From Acinetobacter sp. S54 (lineage in GTDB: Bacteria > Pseudomonadota > Gammaproteobacteria > Pseudomonadales > Moraxellaceae), in contig NZ_JACVUI010000002.1 in NCBI RefSeq assembly GCF_016624945.1, positions 434,001 to 498,000 on the forward strand: DNA of 64,000 nucleotides, given 5' to 3'. The position numbers and the translations under genes are program-made. Numbering within the stretch: the stretch's first letter is position 1; each line of letters starts with the position of its first letter. The notes below the pieces were generated by a model that was given only the letters and a program-made list of their open reading frames with translations, did no database searches and was not told the DNA's origin. Below are positions 46,722 to 54,958 of the stretch, piece by piece.

Positions 46722-47458
46722 TATGCAAATACTCCTTTCTCTTTCACTTCTTTTGTTGAAACGTCATTCACGACTGTATGGCCTGTCGTATTTTTAGTTT
46801 TAGTGGTGGATAACTGAAAGCCAGCTTTTTGATTTAAGCTCACAAAATCCGTAGCAAAGTCATCCAAGTCTGCACCAATGGTTTTGACTTTACGTACAAA
46901 GTAGTTATAAGCAAGCACCGCAGGTACAGCAACGGCAATACCAATCCCAGTTGCAATCAATGCTTCACCAATCGGTCCAGCGACAACATCCATACTTGCA
47001 TTACCAGAATGTGCAATCGCTTGTAATGCATGGATAATCCCAAAAACTGTTCCGAATAAACCAATGAACGGCGCATTATTACCAATAGAAGCCAATAATG
47101 CTGAACCTTTCTCCAATTGGCGACGTTCAGTTAAAATTTGTTTGCGTAAATGGCGTTCCAATAAATCCTGTCGGCTCCAGCTATTTTGCAAATCATGATG
47201 TGTCTTTTCATCTGCTTCAATCAGCGTTTTAAAACCAGTATTTGCAATACGTGCTGCTGGTCCTTCACCCGCTTCCGATTTGGCCACAGCATCAGATAAA
47301 TTTTTTGCTTTCCAAAACTCTTCCACAAAAATCTTACTTTGTTTACTTGCCCGTTGTGTTTGTATCACCTTAATAACAATCAATACCCAGGTCACAATTG
47401 AAAAAGCAACCAATAACCATATTGTCCCGTCATGGATCAATGAATTAATGTCAGTCAT
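46721..47458 (-). CDS. exbB: ExbB, second TonB system
   Basis: A 245-residue ExbB/TolQ/MotA-type membrane protein with three helices; GPIGEALIATGIGIAVAVPAVLAYNYF is the conserved third-helix segment, and SIGNNAPFIGLFGTVFGIIHALQ the second. It follows tonB by 31 bp and forms the proton channel with ExbD. Expression from the operon's sigma54 promoter would make this TonB system conditional, separate from the haem locus TonB. Confidence 0.93.
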   Translation of the reverse strand: MTDINSLIHDGTIWLLVAFSIVTWVLIVIKVIQTQRASKQSKIFVEEFWKAKNLSDAVAKSEAGEGPAARIANTGFKTLIEADEKTHHDLQNSWSRQDLLERHLRKQILTERRQLEKGSALLASIGNNAPFIGLFGTVFGIIHALQAIAHSGNASMDVVAGPIGEALIATGIGIAVAVPAVLAYNYFVRKVKTIGADLDDFATDFVSLNQKAGFQLSTTKTKNTTGHTVVNDVSTKEVKEKGVFA

Positions 47459-47489
47459 GAGAATATCCTCTTAATCTACAAAATTAAAT

Positions 47490-48305
47490 TTATTTCGGTA
47501 ATTGATAATGAATCGGAACATCGACCCAGCCTTCAACAGGGGTTTTACCTTTTAGGGCTGGTGAAAATTTCCATTGTTTTACTGTTCTGATGGCAGCGTT
47601 GTCTAATAGCTTTTTGCCACTACTTTGTTTGACACTGATAGTATCAGGACGACCATCTGCTAATACTTTGACTCGTAAAATCACAGAGCCTTCCCAACCG
47701 CGTTCCAATGCCTGCTCTGGATATTCTGGGGCAGGATTACTGAGATAACCTGCATAACCTTTCGCCTCAGTCACTGGAAGGTTGTCATCCACAGGCTTAA
47801 CAGGTTCAACGGCTTTGTGAACGGGTTCAGATATCGCTTCTTTGGTCACCACAGCTTCTTCAACCTTTTGCGGTGTTGGCTGAGCAACTGCTTTTGCTAC
47901 AGGCTTAGGCTGTTCCACAGTTTTCGGTAGGGGCTTGGGCTGTTCAATCTGTTTGGGTTTTTCCACAACTGGCGGAATTTTGGGCTTTTCTGTGATAGGC
48001 GGAATTTTAGGTTCAATCACTTTAGGCGGTTCTTCTGGTTTCACAATTTCAATCACCACTGGCTCTGGCTTATGAATTTCCAGAGTAGGTGTTGGCAAGT
48101 GTTTTGCGATATACCAAATTCCCAAATGTGCTGAAGCCACCGCAATAATTGCGATCAACAATTTATTGAATCGAGGTGGAACTACTTCACTAACCTCTGA
48201 AGAATATTGTGTAAACGGATCTGCTATATGGTTCGACCCTGATGCAGGCGCATAGTGTTCAAACAGCAATGCCCGTTTATGCGAGTTAAATATTAGGTCG
48301 CTCAT
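47490..48305 (-). CDS. tonB: TonB, second TonB system
   Basis: A 271-residue TonB with a membrane helix (LLIAIIAVASAHLGIWYIA), a classical Pro/Lys/Glu-rich periplasmic spacer (EPVVIEIVKPEEPPKV and following repeats) and a C-terminal TonB fold (YPEQALERGWEGSVILRVKVL, KQWKFSPAL). I start at the ATG at 48305: the frame continues to a GTG at 48347, but a sigma54 -12 element overlaps that codon, so those residues are upstream of the transcript. The ribosome site is weak. It is the first gene of the tonB-exbB-exbD operon. Confidence 0.88.
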   Translation of the reverse strand: MSDLIFNSHKRALLFEHYAPASGSNHIADPFTQYSSEVSEVVPPRFNKLLIAIIAVASAHLGIWYIAKHLPTPTLEIHKPEPVVIEIVKPEEPPKVIEPKIPPITEKPKIPPVVEKPKQIEQPKPLPKTVEQPKPVAKAVAQPTPQKVEEAVVTKEAISEPVHKAVEPVKPVDDNLPVTEAKGYAGYLSNPAPEYPEQALERGWEGSVILRVKVLADGRPDTISVKQSSGKKLLDNAAIRTVKQWKFSPALKGKTPVEGWVDVPIHYQLPK

Positions 48306-48342
48306 AAGAAAGTAAACAGAATTAAAATATTGAATAAAAAAT

Positions 48343-48358
48343 TGCACAAGTCATGCCA
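48343..48358 (-). promoter_or_regulatory. sigma54 promoter for tonB-exbB-exbD
   Basis: Minus-strand TGGCATGACTTGTGCA: GG at -24, TGCA at -12, correct spacing, 38 bp before the ATG at 48305. Confidence 0.75.
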
Positions 48359-48420
48359 ACAATATAAGTCTCTAATTTTTATAAATTTAATTTAAATTTT
48401 CCAAATGATTGATACTAAAT

Positions 48421-48437
48421 ATGTTGGTTTTCAAACA
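48421..48437 (+). promoter_or_regulatory. candidate SfnR enhancer site for tonB-exbB-exbD
   Basis: ATGTTGGTTTTCAAACA, 63-79 bp upstream of the sigma54 element. A second half-like TTCAAACA follows at about 48449. Confidence 0.5.
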
Positions 48438-48494
48438 ATGTGATGCTGTTCAAACAACAAGATCCCCCTGATATATCAAAGGGATCTAAATTTA

Positions 48495-49628
48495 TTATTT
48501 TAATTTATATCCCGCCAAAGGCAGCACTTCCTCTGCTACACGATACGCTTCTTCCAAATGAGGGTTACTTGCTAAAATGAAATGCCCCACCCCAACATCA
48601 ATATACTCTTGCAAACGTTCCGCAACCTGTTCATAGCTCCCCACTAAAATACAGTTTGGTCCACCCCGTACACTGGACATGCCTGCCCAAACATTTGGGC
48701 TCACAAATAGATCTTCAAAACGATTGCCTTGAGCCAAAGCCTGCTGACGTTTTGCTCCAACTGACTCAGTGTCTTTCCGTTCAAATACATTACCCTCAAC
48801 CGCAGTGGTTTCATACATCTGTTTAAGTTCCTGAAAAGCCTGTTCTTGTGTTGGCCGTGCCAAAATATCAATGCGCATACCAAACTTTACTTTACGATTT
48901 GGCGTATTTTTCTCAAAAAATGCCTGTGCCTGTTCAATCACTTTTTTCTGCTGTTCAACAGGCTCACCCCATGTTAAATGAATATCCGCATGACGTCCTG
49001 CTACACGTAAAGCAGCCTCGCTTGCACCAGCCAGCCATAAACGAGGCACCTCATATTGATTCATCGGGTATTTTAATCCGCCCTGTTCGACGTGGAAAAA
49101 CTTGCCATCGTAGTCAAAAGGAGCATGATGTGAATAACCTTTGACAAATTCCAAAAATTCATTGGTTCTAGCATAACGTTGGTCATGTTCAATAAAATCG
49201 CCGTAAGCACGTTGCTGTGCCCCGCCACCGCCTGAAATCACGTTCCATTCTACTCTTCCCTGACTTAAACGTTGCAAGCTGGCAGCCATTTGGCTGGCAT
49301 AGGCAGGATGGATAAACCACGGTTGAATCGCAATCAACAGTCGCAGTCTTTTGGTCTCTCTTGCCAAAGCCGAAGCCAGCACCCAAGGTTCTTCCGTATG
49401 TGGAAAAGCAGGAATCAATGCACCATGAAAACCAACAATATCAGCTGCTTTTGCTACTTGTTCAACATAATCATAGTAGGCAAACAAATGGTCTTGATGT
49501 TGTGGTGCAACACGTTGTGGCGATTGAGTGGCTGAATTTAATTGATTCCATTCCCCACGGGTATGTAACTGATGTGCTCGACGACCATCCCCATGAACAG
49601 GGATTCTCCATAAAAACTCAACTGACAT
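48495..49628 (-). CDS. luciferase-like FMN-dependent monooxygenase (SsuD/SfnG type), second copy
   Basis: A 377-residue luciferase-fold enzyme akin to the one at 37.8-39.0 kb: SVEFLWRIPVHGDGRR at the start, GFHGALIPAFPHTEEPW, RVEWNVISGGGGAQQRAYGD and SPNVWAGMSSVRGGPNCILVGSYEQ. By family it oxidatively cleaves C-S bonds of sulfonates or sulfones using FMNH2. The ATG at 49628 aligns with family starts and has GAGA 8 nt upstream; a TTG at 49640 is rejected. It is monocistronic, from its own sigma54 promoter, divergent from the sulfonate-type ABC importer. Confidence 0.86.
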   Translation of the reverse strand: MSVEFLWRIPVHGDGRRAHQLHTRGEWNQLNSATQSPQRVAPQHQDHLFAYYDYVEQVAKAADIVGFHGALIPAFPHTEEPWVLASALARETKRLRLLIAIQPWFIHPAYASQMAASLQRLSQGRVEWNVISGGGGAQQRAYGDFIEHDQRYARTNEFLEFVKGYSHHAPFDYDGKFFHVEQGGLKYPMNQYEVPRLWLAGASEAALRVAGRHADIHLTWGEPVEQQKKVIEQAQAFFEKNTPNRKVKFGMRIDILARPTQEQAFQELKQMYETTAVEGNVFERKDTESVGAKRQQALAQGNRFEDLFVSPNVWAGMSSVRGGPNCILVGSYEQVAERLQEYIDVGVGHFILASNPHLEEAYRVAEEVLPLAGYKLK

Positions 49629-49683
49629 AATAGTTCTCAATAATTAAACATTTGACGATATCTGGATCGTTATTTATGTCATG

Positions 49684-49699
49684 AGCAGAAATCATGCCG
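49684..49699 (-). promoter_or_regulatory. sigma54 promoter for the second monooxygenase
   Basis: Minus-strand CGGCATGATTTCTGCT: GG and GC elements correctly spaced; the first base differs from consensus. It lies 56 bp before the ATG. Confidence 0.65.
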
Positions 49700-49770
49700 T
49701 TTTTTATTTAATAAGTATTTAATGTAGCCTATTGTTTTATATATATTTCATCAAACAGGCCAAAAACATT

Positions 49771-49788
49771 ATGTTGAAATTTCAACAT
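49771..49788. promoter_or_regulatory. perfect 18-bp palindrome, candidate SfnR enhancer
   Basis: ATGTTGAAATTTCAACAT, a perfect palindrome in the middle of a divergent sigma54 pair, 72 bp from the left and 104 bp from the right promoter. It is the clearest member of the WTGTTK-N7-RRCW set. Confidence 0.6.
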
Positions 49789-49891
49789 TTAAATCCTTCA
49801 GCCTGTCTATTTTACAACACAACGTCTTTCATTAATCAGCAAAACTCTCGAATGAAAATTTAATTAATTGATTTATATAAAATAAATATTT

Positions 49892-49907
49892 TGGCTTGGT
49901 TCTTGCT
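49892..49907 (+). promoter_or_regulatory. sigma54 promoter for the ABC importer operon
   Basis: TGGCTTGGTTCTTGCT: GG/GC spacing correct and a consensus TTGCT at -12, 35 bp before the ATG at 49942. Confidence 0.78.
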
Positions 49908-49941
49908 CTATTCCCTTATATTTTTTAATTCATATGATGAT

Positions 49942-51015
49942 ATGCGTATTTTTTCTAGCTTATTTTTGAGTTTGAGTCTTTTAGGACTTGTCGCGTGTGA
50001 TGCACAAAAGACCGAACAATCAACTCAAAATAAATCTGTTCAGCAACAGTTGCGTATTGCTGTCGTTGCCAATGGCACTTCGGGGACACTGGACTTTATT
50101 GGTGTACCACAGCTCATCTCACAAGACCCAATTTTTTTAAAGGAATTGAAGCAGCATAATATTGAGCTAAAGTGGGAACCCGTTACCACTGCTGCTGTTG
50201 CTACTTTAGTCAACGAAAGTTTTCTAAATAATAAAATTGATTTTGCTTTTTATGGCAATCTTCCTGCTGTGGTACTCAATGCAACAGGTGTTAGGACACA
50301 AATTGTGGTTCCTGGTGGAATTGGCAATAATGTCTATCTTATTGTACCTCCTGATTCACACGTCAAATCAATTGAAGACCTAAAAGGTAAAAAAATTGCT
50401 TTACATCGTGGTCGTCCTTGGGAAATTAATTTTGGTCAACTTATACAAAGCAAAGGATTACAACTCCAAGATTTTCAAATTGTTAATTTAAATCCTCAAG
50501 CTGGTGCTGCGGCACTATCAGCCAAAAGTGTTGATGCATTTTTTACTTTAAGTGATGCACTGACTTTACAGGATCGTCATCTCGGAAAAATTATCTGGTC
50601 TTCACAATCCCTACCCGCCGACTGGAAAATGCGTGCAGAGCTATGGGGGCGTAAAGATTATATTGACCAACATCCAGAAACCACGCAGTTACTTGCTGAT
50701 GCGACTGTACGGGCTATGAATTGGGTATCACAACATCAAGATGAATTCCAGCAAAGTCAAACCAAGTTTGGTCAACCTCTTCGTGTGATTCAAAGAGAAA
50801 GCCAGAATACTCAAAGCACATGGCAACAGGATTGGTCACCTGTATATAAAGTTGATTTTCTTAAACAACATTATGCCAAAGTTATCGACCATGCTCTGAA
50901 AAATCAGCTCATTCAAACCCCAATCCAAGCAGATGAACTATTAAATCCAAAATTTACTAATCAAGCTATCCAAAACTTAAATAGCCAAGATCACCAGAAT
51001 AAGCAAGGAGACTAG
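49942..51015 (+). CDS. sulfonate/taurine-type ABC substrate-binding lipoprotein
   Basis: A 357-residue SsuA/NMT1-type binding protein. The N-terminal signal FSSLFLSLSLLGLVACDAQ carries a lipobox (LVAC), so it is a lipoprotein rather than free in the periplasm. The mature part has AALVNES-like and KIDFAFYGNLPAVVLNATGV, SIEDLKGKKIALHRGRPWEINFG and GAAALSAKSVDAFFTL, typical of aliphatic sulfonate binders. I start at the ATG at 49942 because the frame's TTG at 49891 lies on the sigma54 promoter. Two permease genes and an ATPase gene follow with minimal spacing. Confidence 0.88.
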   Translation: MRIFSSLFLSLSLLGLVACDAQKTEQSTQNKSVQQQLRIAVVANGTSGTLDFIGVPQLISQDPIFLKELKQHNIELKWEPVTTAAVATLVNESFLNNKIDFAFYGNLPAVVLNATGVRTQIVVPGGIGNNVYLIVPPDSHVKSIEDLKGKKIALHRGRPWEINFGQLIQSKGLQLQDFQIVNLNPQAGAAALSAKSVDAFFTLSDALTLQDRHLGKIIWSSQSLPADWKMRAELWGRKDYIDQHPETTQLLADATVRAMNWVSQHQDEFQQSQTKFGQPLRVIQRESQNTQSTWQQDWSPVYKVDFLKQHYAKVIDHALKNQLIQTPIQADELLNPKFTNQAIQNLNSQDHQNKQGD

Positions 51016-51018
51016 GCG

Positions 51019-51858
51019 ATGAAAACGCTTGTTAATCCTGCCCTTGAAAAAGATACTATTGTACTTAAGCCTCCGCTATGGAAGAGGGTTTCAGCTGAGA
51101 AATTTTATTGGGTGCTTTCGCTGATTTCACCCTTAATCGCGTTACTCACTTGGCAATTCATTAGTTATTTGCAAATTTTCCCTACCCAAATTTTAGTACC
51201 GCCCCTATCCGTCTGGCATGCATTTATCGGTTTAATACAAAGTGGTGAACTACAACTGCATCTAAAGGATAGCCTTTCTCGGTTATTTTTTGGATTTTCT
51301 ATTGCCACAATTAGTGCAATTGCGTTTGGTGTCGCCTATGGCTCAATCCGTACATTTCGCCATTACACTTTTATTTTATTTAATATTCTTTATCAAATTC
51401 CAATCTTTGTCCTCATTCCTATTTTTATTCTTGTTTTTGGGATTGGTGAATTATTTAAAATTTTACTTATCATTAAAGCCTGTTTTTTCCCAATTGCATT
51501 GGCAACATCCGACGCAGTAAAAAACATTCCAAAACAATATATTGAAATCGGTCAAATCTACAAACTTAAAACGCGAGCATGGCTCAAATACATCATTATT
51601 CCTTCAATTTTACCGCCTTTGATTAGTGGTTTACGAATCGCATTAGGTCGAGCATGGTTGATTTTAGTGGCAGTGGAATTACTTGCAGCAGGAACTGGCA
51701 TTGGTCAAATGATGGAACTAGGCCGCCAAATGCTACGTCTTGATGTGGTCATGGTGGGTGTATTCATCACAGGTTTAATCGGGTTTATTCTCGATAAACT
51801 TTTACGTTTGCTGGAACAACGCTTTATATCTCCTGCTCTTAGTTCAAGAGGGAAATAA
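51019..51858 (+). CDS. sulfonate-type ABC permease 1
   Basis: A 279-residue SsuC/TauC-like permease with six predicted helices. The cytoplasmic EAA-like loop is KNIPKQYIEIGQIYKLKTRAWLKYIIIPSILPPLISGLRIALGRAW (parts visible in order), followed by LILVAVELLAAGTGIG. It starts 3 bp after the binding-protein stop and overlaps the second permease start (TAATG). Having two different permease genes implies a heterodimeric channel. Confidence 0.9.
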   Translation: MKTLVNPALEKDTIVLKPPLWKRVSAEKFYWVLSLISPLIALLTWQFISYLQIFPTQILVPPLSVWHAFIGLIQSGELQLHLKDSLSRLFFGFSIATISAIAFGVAYGSIRTFRHYTFILFNILYQIPIFVLIPIFILVFGIGELFKILLIIKACFFPIALATSDAVKNIPKQYIEIGQIYKLKTRAWLKYIIIPSILPPLISGLRIALGRAWLILVAVELLAAGTGIGQMMELGRQMLRLDVVMVGVFITGLIGFILDKLLRLLEQRFISPALSSRGK

Positions 51859-52643
51859 TGTCTCAATCATCTACTTTAAAGCCTCTCTTGCAACAGCCTG
51901 TAATCTTGATACAAGGTCTAATACTTCCTATCTTATTGCTGGCTTTATGGCAATACAACTCGGGACTAGGTTCAAGTCAGGCCTATGCATTTGTCCCTTT
52001 ACAACACATTTATTTTGCCTTTCTTCACTTGCTGGAAACCGGTGAATTATGGCTGAACACATGGGGCAGTCTAAAAAAAGCAGGATTAGGTTTTTTATTG
52101 GGTTCAACCGCTGGATTGTTTTTAGGTGCATTACTTGCCTATTCAAAAATTTTAAATGCCTTGGTTTCTCCGCTATTTAATAGTATTCGGCAAGTTCCAT
52201 TGCTCGGTTTAACTCCATTAATTGCCTTGTGGTTTGGTAATGGCGAAGAAGCCAAAATATTTATCATTGCTCTCGCTTCTTTTTTCCCATTAGTGATCAA
52301 TACATTTCAGGGACTTAGCCACTACGATAAAAAATACAGCGAAATCGCCCGTATGTATCAGTTTTCTTTCTGGCGTGAGTTTAAAAGAATACGCTTTCCA
52401 CAAGCCTTACCGCACATTTTAACAGGATTAAATTTGGCAGTACCGTTTACATGGATTACCACCACAGCAAGTGAGCTGTTATTTAATGCAGGGGCTGGCT
52501 TAGGTAATCTCATGATGAAAGCTGAAATTAATGCCGAAATGGACATCCTGCTTGTATGTGCAATCACCGTCACAATCAGTGGCATTTTGATGACCACGTG
52601 TATCCACCTTATTTCAAAACGTTTATTGCAATGGCGCGCCTAG
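51858..52643 (+). CDS. sulfonate-type ABC permease 2
   Basis: A 261-residue SsuC-like permease, paralogue of the preceding gene. The EAA-like loop YSEIARMYQFSFWREFKRIRFPQALPHILTGLNLA and the following ASELLFNAGAGLGNLM are typical. The ATG overlaps the stop of permease 1 by one base. It pairs with permease 1 and the ATPase encoded 33 bp downstream. Confidence 0.9.
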   Translation: MSQSSTLKPLLQQPVILIQGLILPILLLALWQYNSGLGSSQAYAFVPLQHIYFAFLHLLETGELWLNTWGSLKKAGLGFLLGSTAGLFLGALLAYSKILNALVSPLFNSIRQVPLLGLTPLIALWFGNGEEAKIFIIALASFFPLVINTFQGLSHYDKKYSEIARMYQFSFWREFKRIRFPQALPHILTGLNLAVPFTWITTTASELLFNAGAGLGNLMMKAEINAEMDILLVCAITVTISGILMTTCIHLISKRLLQWRA

Positions 52644-52676
52644 CCTTTGATCCCCAAATACGAGCAGGATTTTAAT

Positions 52677-53432
52677 ATGTCTTTTTCTTTACTCTCCATT
52701 AAAAAATTGAATAAATCATTTCAGCGTAATCAAAACGACCTAACTGTTTTAGATAGTATTCATCTCGACATTGAACAAGGAGAGTTTATTTCTATCGTTG
52801 GCAGTAGTGGCTGTGGAAAATCGACCCTACTCCGCCTGATTGCCGGATTAGATCAAGACTATCAAGGCGAGATTTTACTAAATCAGGTGCAAATACAAGG
52901 GACAGATTTAAAACGAGGATTAATTTTTCAGGAACATCGCTTATTGCCTTGGCTCACTGTTTCAGAAAATATCCATTTAGCACTGGAAGAAACAGACTTA
53001 AGCCGTTCAGAAAAAAATGCACGTGTTAAAGAGCATCTCGAAATTGTAGGGCTTACTGGATTTGAAAATGCTTACCCCCATGAACTTTCTGGCGGTATGG
53101 CACAACGCGTTGCCATCGCACGTGGACTCGTCAATAAACCTGATATTTTACTTTTAGATGAACCGTTTGGTGCATTAGATGCCATGACCAGGAGTCATTT
53201 GCAAGCTGAACTGCAACGCATCTGGCAACATGAAAAAATCACTATGATTTTGGTAACACATGATATTGAGGAAGCCGTATATCTAGGTGACCGCGTCATT
53301 GTGATGTCTGCTCGCCCAGGAAAAATTAAGGAAATCATTCAAATTCCTTTGGCTCATCCACGACATAAAGATAGTGAGAGCTTATTCAATTTTAGAAATC
53401 AGGCACTCCACATGCTAGATCACACAGCATAA
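52677..53432 (+). CDS. sulfonate/taurine-type ABC ATPase
   Basis: A 251-residue SsuB/TauB-like ATPase with Walker A GSSGCGKST, Q-loop LIFQEHRLLPWLTV, signature LSGGMAQRVAIARGL, Walker B LLLDEPFGALD and the switch His in LVTHDIEEA. The ATG at 52677 has AGGA about 8 nt upstream; a TTG at 52647 is not needed. It completes an SsuABC-type importer for sulfonates or related organosulfur acids. A 94-bp gap separates it from tatA without an obvious terminator. Confidence 0.92.
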   Translation: MSFSLLSIKKLNKSFQRNQNDLTVLDSIHLDIEQGEFISIVGSSGCGKSTLLRLIAGLDQDYQGEILLNQVQIQGTDLKRGLIFQEHRLLPWLTVSENIHLALEETDLSRSEKNARVKEHLEIVGLTGFENAYPHELSGGMAQRVAIARGLVNKPDILLLDEPFGALDAMTRSHLQAELQRIWQHEKITMILVTHDIEEAVYLGDRVIVMSARPGKIKEIIQIPLAHPRHKDSESLFNFRNQALHMLDHTA

Positions 53433-53526
53433 TTAAATCGAATATTGATCGATATTAATGTGATTTAGAAAACAGATGATATCGTGATATTAATACACTT
53501 ATTTTATATTATTTAGGAGCTTCATC

Positions 53527-53745
53527 ATGGGTTTATCAATTTGGCATATTTTATTATTTGCTGTGATCGTCATTTTATTATTTGGCACGTCTAAACTTAA
53601 AAATTTGGGTAAAGACTTAGGGGGAGCAATTAAAGACTTTAAGGACTCGGTTAATCCAGATGATCAGAAATTATTATCAAACCAACAATACAAAGATCTC
53701 AACTCATTAGAATCACATAATGAGAAAAATCCAAGGCATGAGTGA
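53527..53745 (+). CDS. tatA: TatA, accessory twin-arginine translocase
   Basis: A 72-residue TatA with one N-terminal membrane helix ([20 protein letters not shown]), the FG hinge and amphipathic helix [27 protein letters not shown] stands about 6 nt before the ATG. It starts a tatABC set placed after the ABC importer and before sfnR. A second Tat system in a nutrient cluster is unusual; a Tat-signal lipoprotein encoded 9 kb upstream in the same regulon is the likely passenger. Confidence 0.93.
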   Translation: MGLSIWHILLFAVIVILLFGTSKLKNLGKDLGGAIKDFKDSVNPDDQKLLSNQQYKDLNSLESHNEKNPRHE

Positions 53746-53754
53746 TTTATTCTA

Positions 53755-54174
53755 ATGTTTAATATTAGTTTTGGGGAGTTATTTGCTTTTGCTGTGATTG
53801 CACTGATTATTTTAGGACCTGAAAAGCTTCCTCAAGCACTAAGAACTGTATTGCTAAAATATAGAGCAGTTAAAAATCAAATAAATAAAATTCAAAATGA
53901 TCTGGAAAATGAACTTGAATTAATAGAACTAAAAAGAATCATGCAAGAAGAGTTGCAAAAAATAAAGCAAAATGAAGAACAACTCAAACAACAACTTGCT
54001 CAAATGCAGCAAGATATCGAAAGTGTACAGAAATCAACTATTACAGCCGTAGCTAAAGCTGATTCTCCTTTTACCCCTTATTCTTTTTATCCGTTTTCCA
54101 GTCCTGGGTTGAAAGCACCTTTTTTAAGTCACTCAATATCATCACATATCTTAAGAGAGGATCAGGCCGTATGA
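53755..54174 (+). CDS. tatB: TatB, accessory twin-arginine translocase
   Basis: A 139-residue TatB: an N-terminal helix (FGELFAFAVIALIILGPEKLPQAL) with the conserved Glu, then a long charged coiled-coil (residues 38-95, NELELIELKRIMQEELQKIK) and an unstructured Pro/Ser tail. It is 9 bp after tatA and overlaps tatC by 4 nt. TatB and TatC form the signal-peptide receptor. Confidence 0.9.
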   Translation: MFNISFGELFAFAVIALIILGPEKLPQALRTVLLKYRAVKNQINKIQNDLENELELIELKRIMQEELQKIKQNEEQLKQQLAQMQQDIESVQKSTITAVAKADSPFTPYSFYPFSSPGLKAPFLSHSISSHILREDQAV

Positions 54175-54920
54175 GCGAACAAATTACCAGTGAAACATTC
54201 ACCAGAATGAGATATAGCGAGCATTTAAAAGAATTAAGAAAGCGTTTGATCTATAGCATTACTGCTGTTATTGCTATTTTTTTACTGTTATTACCCCTCG
54301 CCCAACAAAACTATCATTTTCTTGCTCAACCTTTAATCTCTTTGCTTCCTATACATTCCACCATGATCGCAACGGATGTAATGAGTACATTTTTAGCACC
54401 GTTCAAACTCAATATTTATCTGGCAGTTCTAGTCAGTATCCCTTTCATTTTGTATCAGTTTTGGCAATTTGTTGCTCCTGCTTTATACCAAAATGAGAAA
54501 AAATTGGGAATTGCTTTAGCACTTTCCAGTATTTTTTTATTTTATCTCGGTATCTTATTTGCATATGGCCTGATTTTACCGCTTGCCTTAAAGTTCTTTG
54601 TATTGGCTTCACCTGAAAATGTATTACCGATGACCGATATCAACAGCTATCTGGATTTCTGTCTAAAACTTTTTTTGGCTTTCGGCTTAGCATTTCAAAT
54701 TCCAATTCTTACTTATATTCTTATTTTTATTGGTATTTTATCTATTCATCAGCTTGAACAACACCGTAAACATATCATCGTGTTTTTCTTCTTTATTGCA
54801 ATGTTTATTACTCCTCCAGACGTCTTTAGTATGCTTGCTCTTGCCGTCCCTATGTGGCTATTATTTGAATTGGGTTTATGGATCACAAAACTAACCACAA
54901 TAAAAAAAGAACATCCATAG
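54171..54920 (+). CDS. tatC: TatC, accessory twin-arginine translocase
   Basis: A 249-residue TatC with six membrane helices. The N-terminal YSEHLKELRKRLIYS is the conserved cytoplasmic start, FWQFVAPALYQNEKK the first loop, and FGLAFQIPILTYIL contains the conserved FxxxFQxP motif with Glu replaced by Gln at one position relative to common TatC forms. It ends in a hairpin that also terminates sfnR. It is complete, so a functional second translocon is plausible. Confidence 0.93.
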   Translation: MSEQITSETFTRMRYSEHLKELRKRLIYSITAVIAIFLLLLPLAQQNYHFLAQPLISLLPIHSTMIATDVMSTFLAPFKLNIYLAVLVSIPFILYQFWQFVAPALYQNEKKLGIALALSSIFLFYLGILFAYGLILPLALKFFVLASPENVLPMTDINSYLDFCLKLFLAFGLAFQIPILTYILIFIGILSIHQLEQHRKHIIVFFFFIAMFITPPDVFSMLALAVPMWLLFELGLWITKLTTIKKEHP

Positions 54921-54938
54921 GTCAAAGATGGATGTTCT
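54905..54938 (-). terminator. rho-independent terminator of sfnR
   Basis: AGAACATCCAT (54908-54918) pairs with ATGGATGTTCT (54928-54938). On the minus strand the stem is followed by seven U residues. It overlaps the end of tatC and can serve both converging genes. Confidence 0.88.
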
Positions 54939-54958
54939 AGAAAAGAAATATTTTTCGT

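Noticed and set aside
48460..48487. AGATCCC/GGGATCT inverted repeat after the second monooxygenase as a terminator
   Set aside because: The stem is real but no U-tract follows on the minus strand and it sits close to the tonB enhancer region, so its role is unclear.
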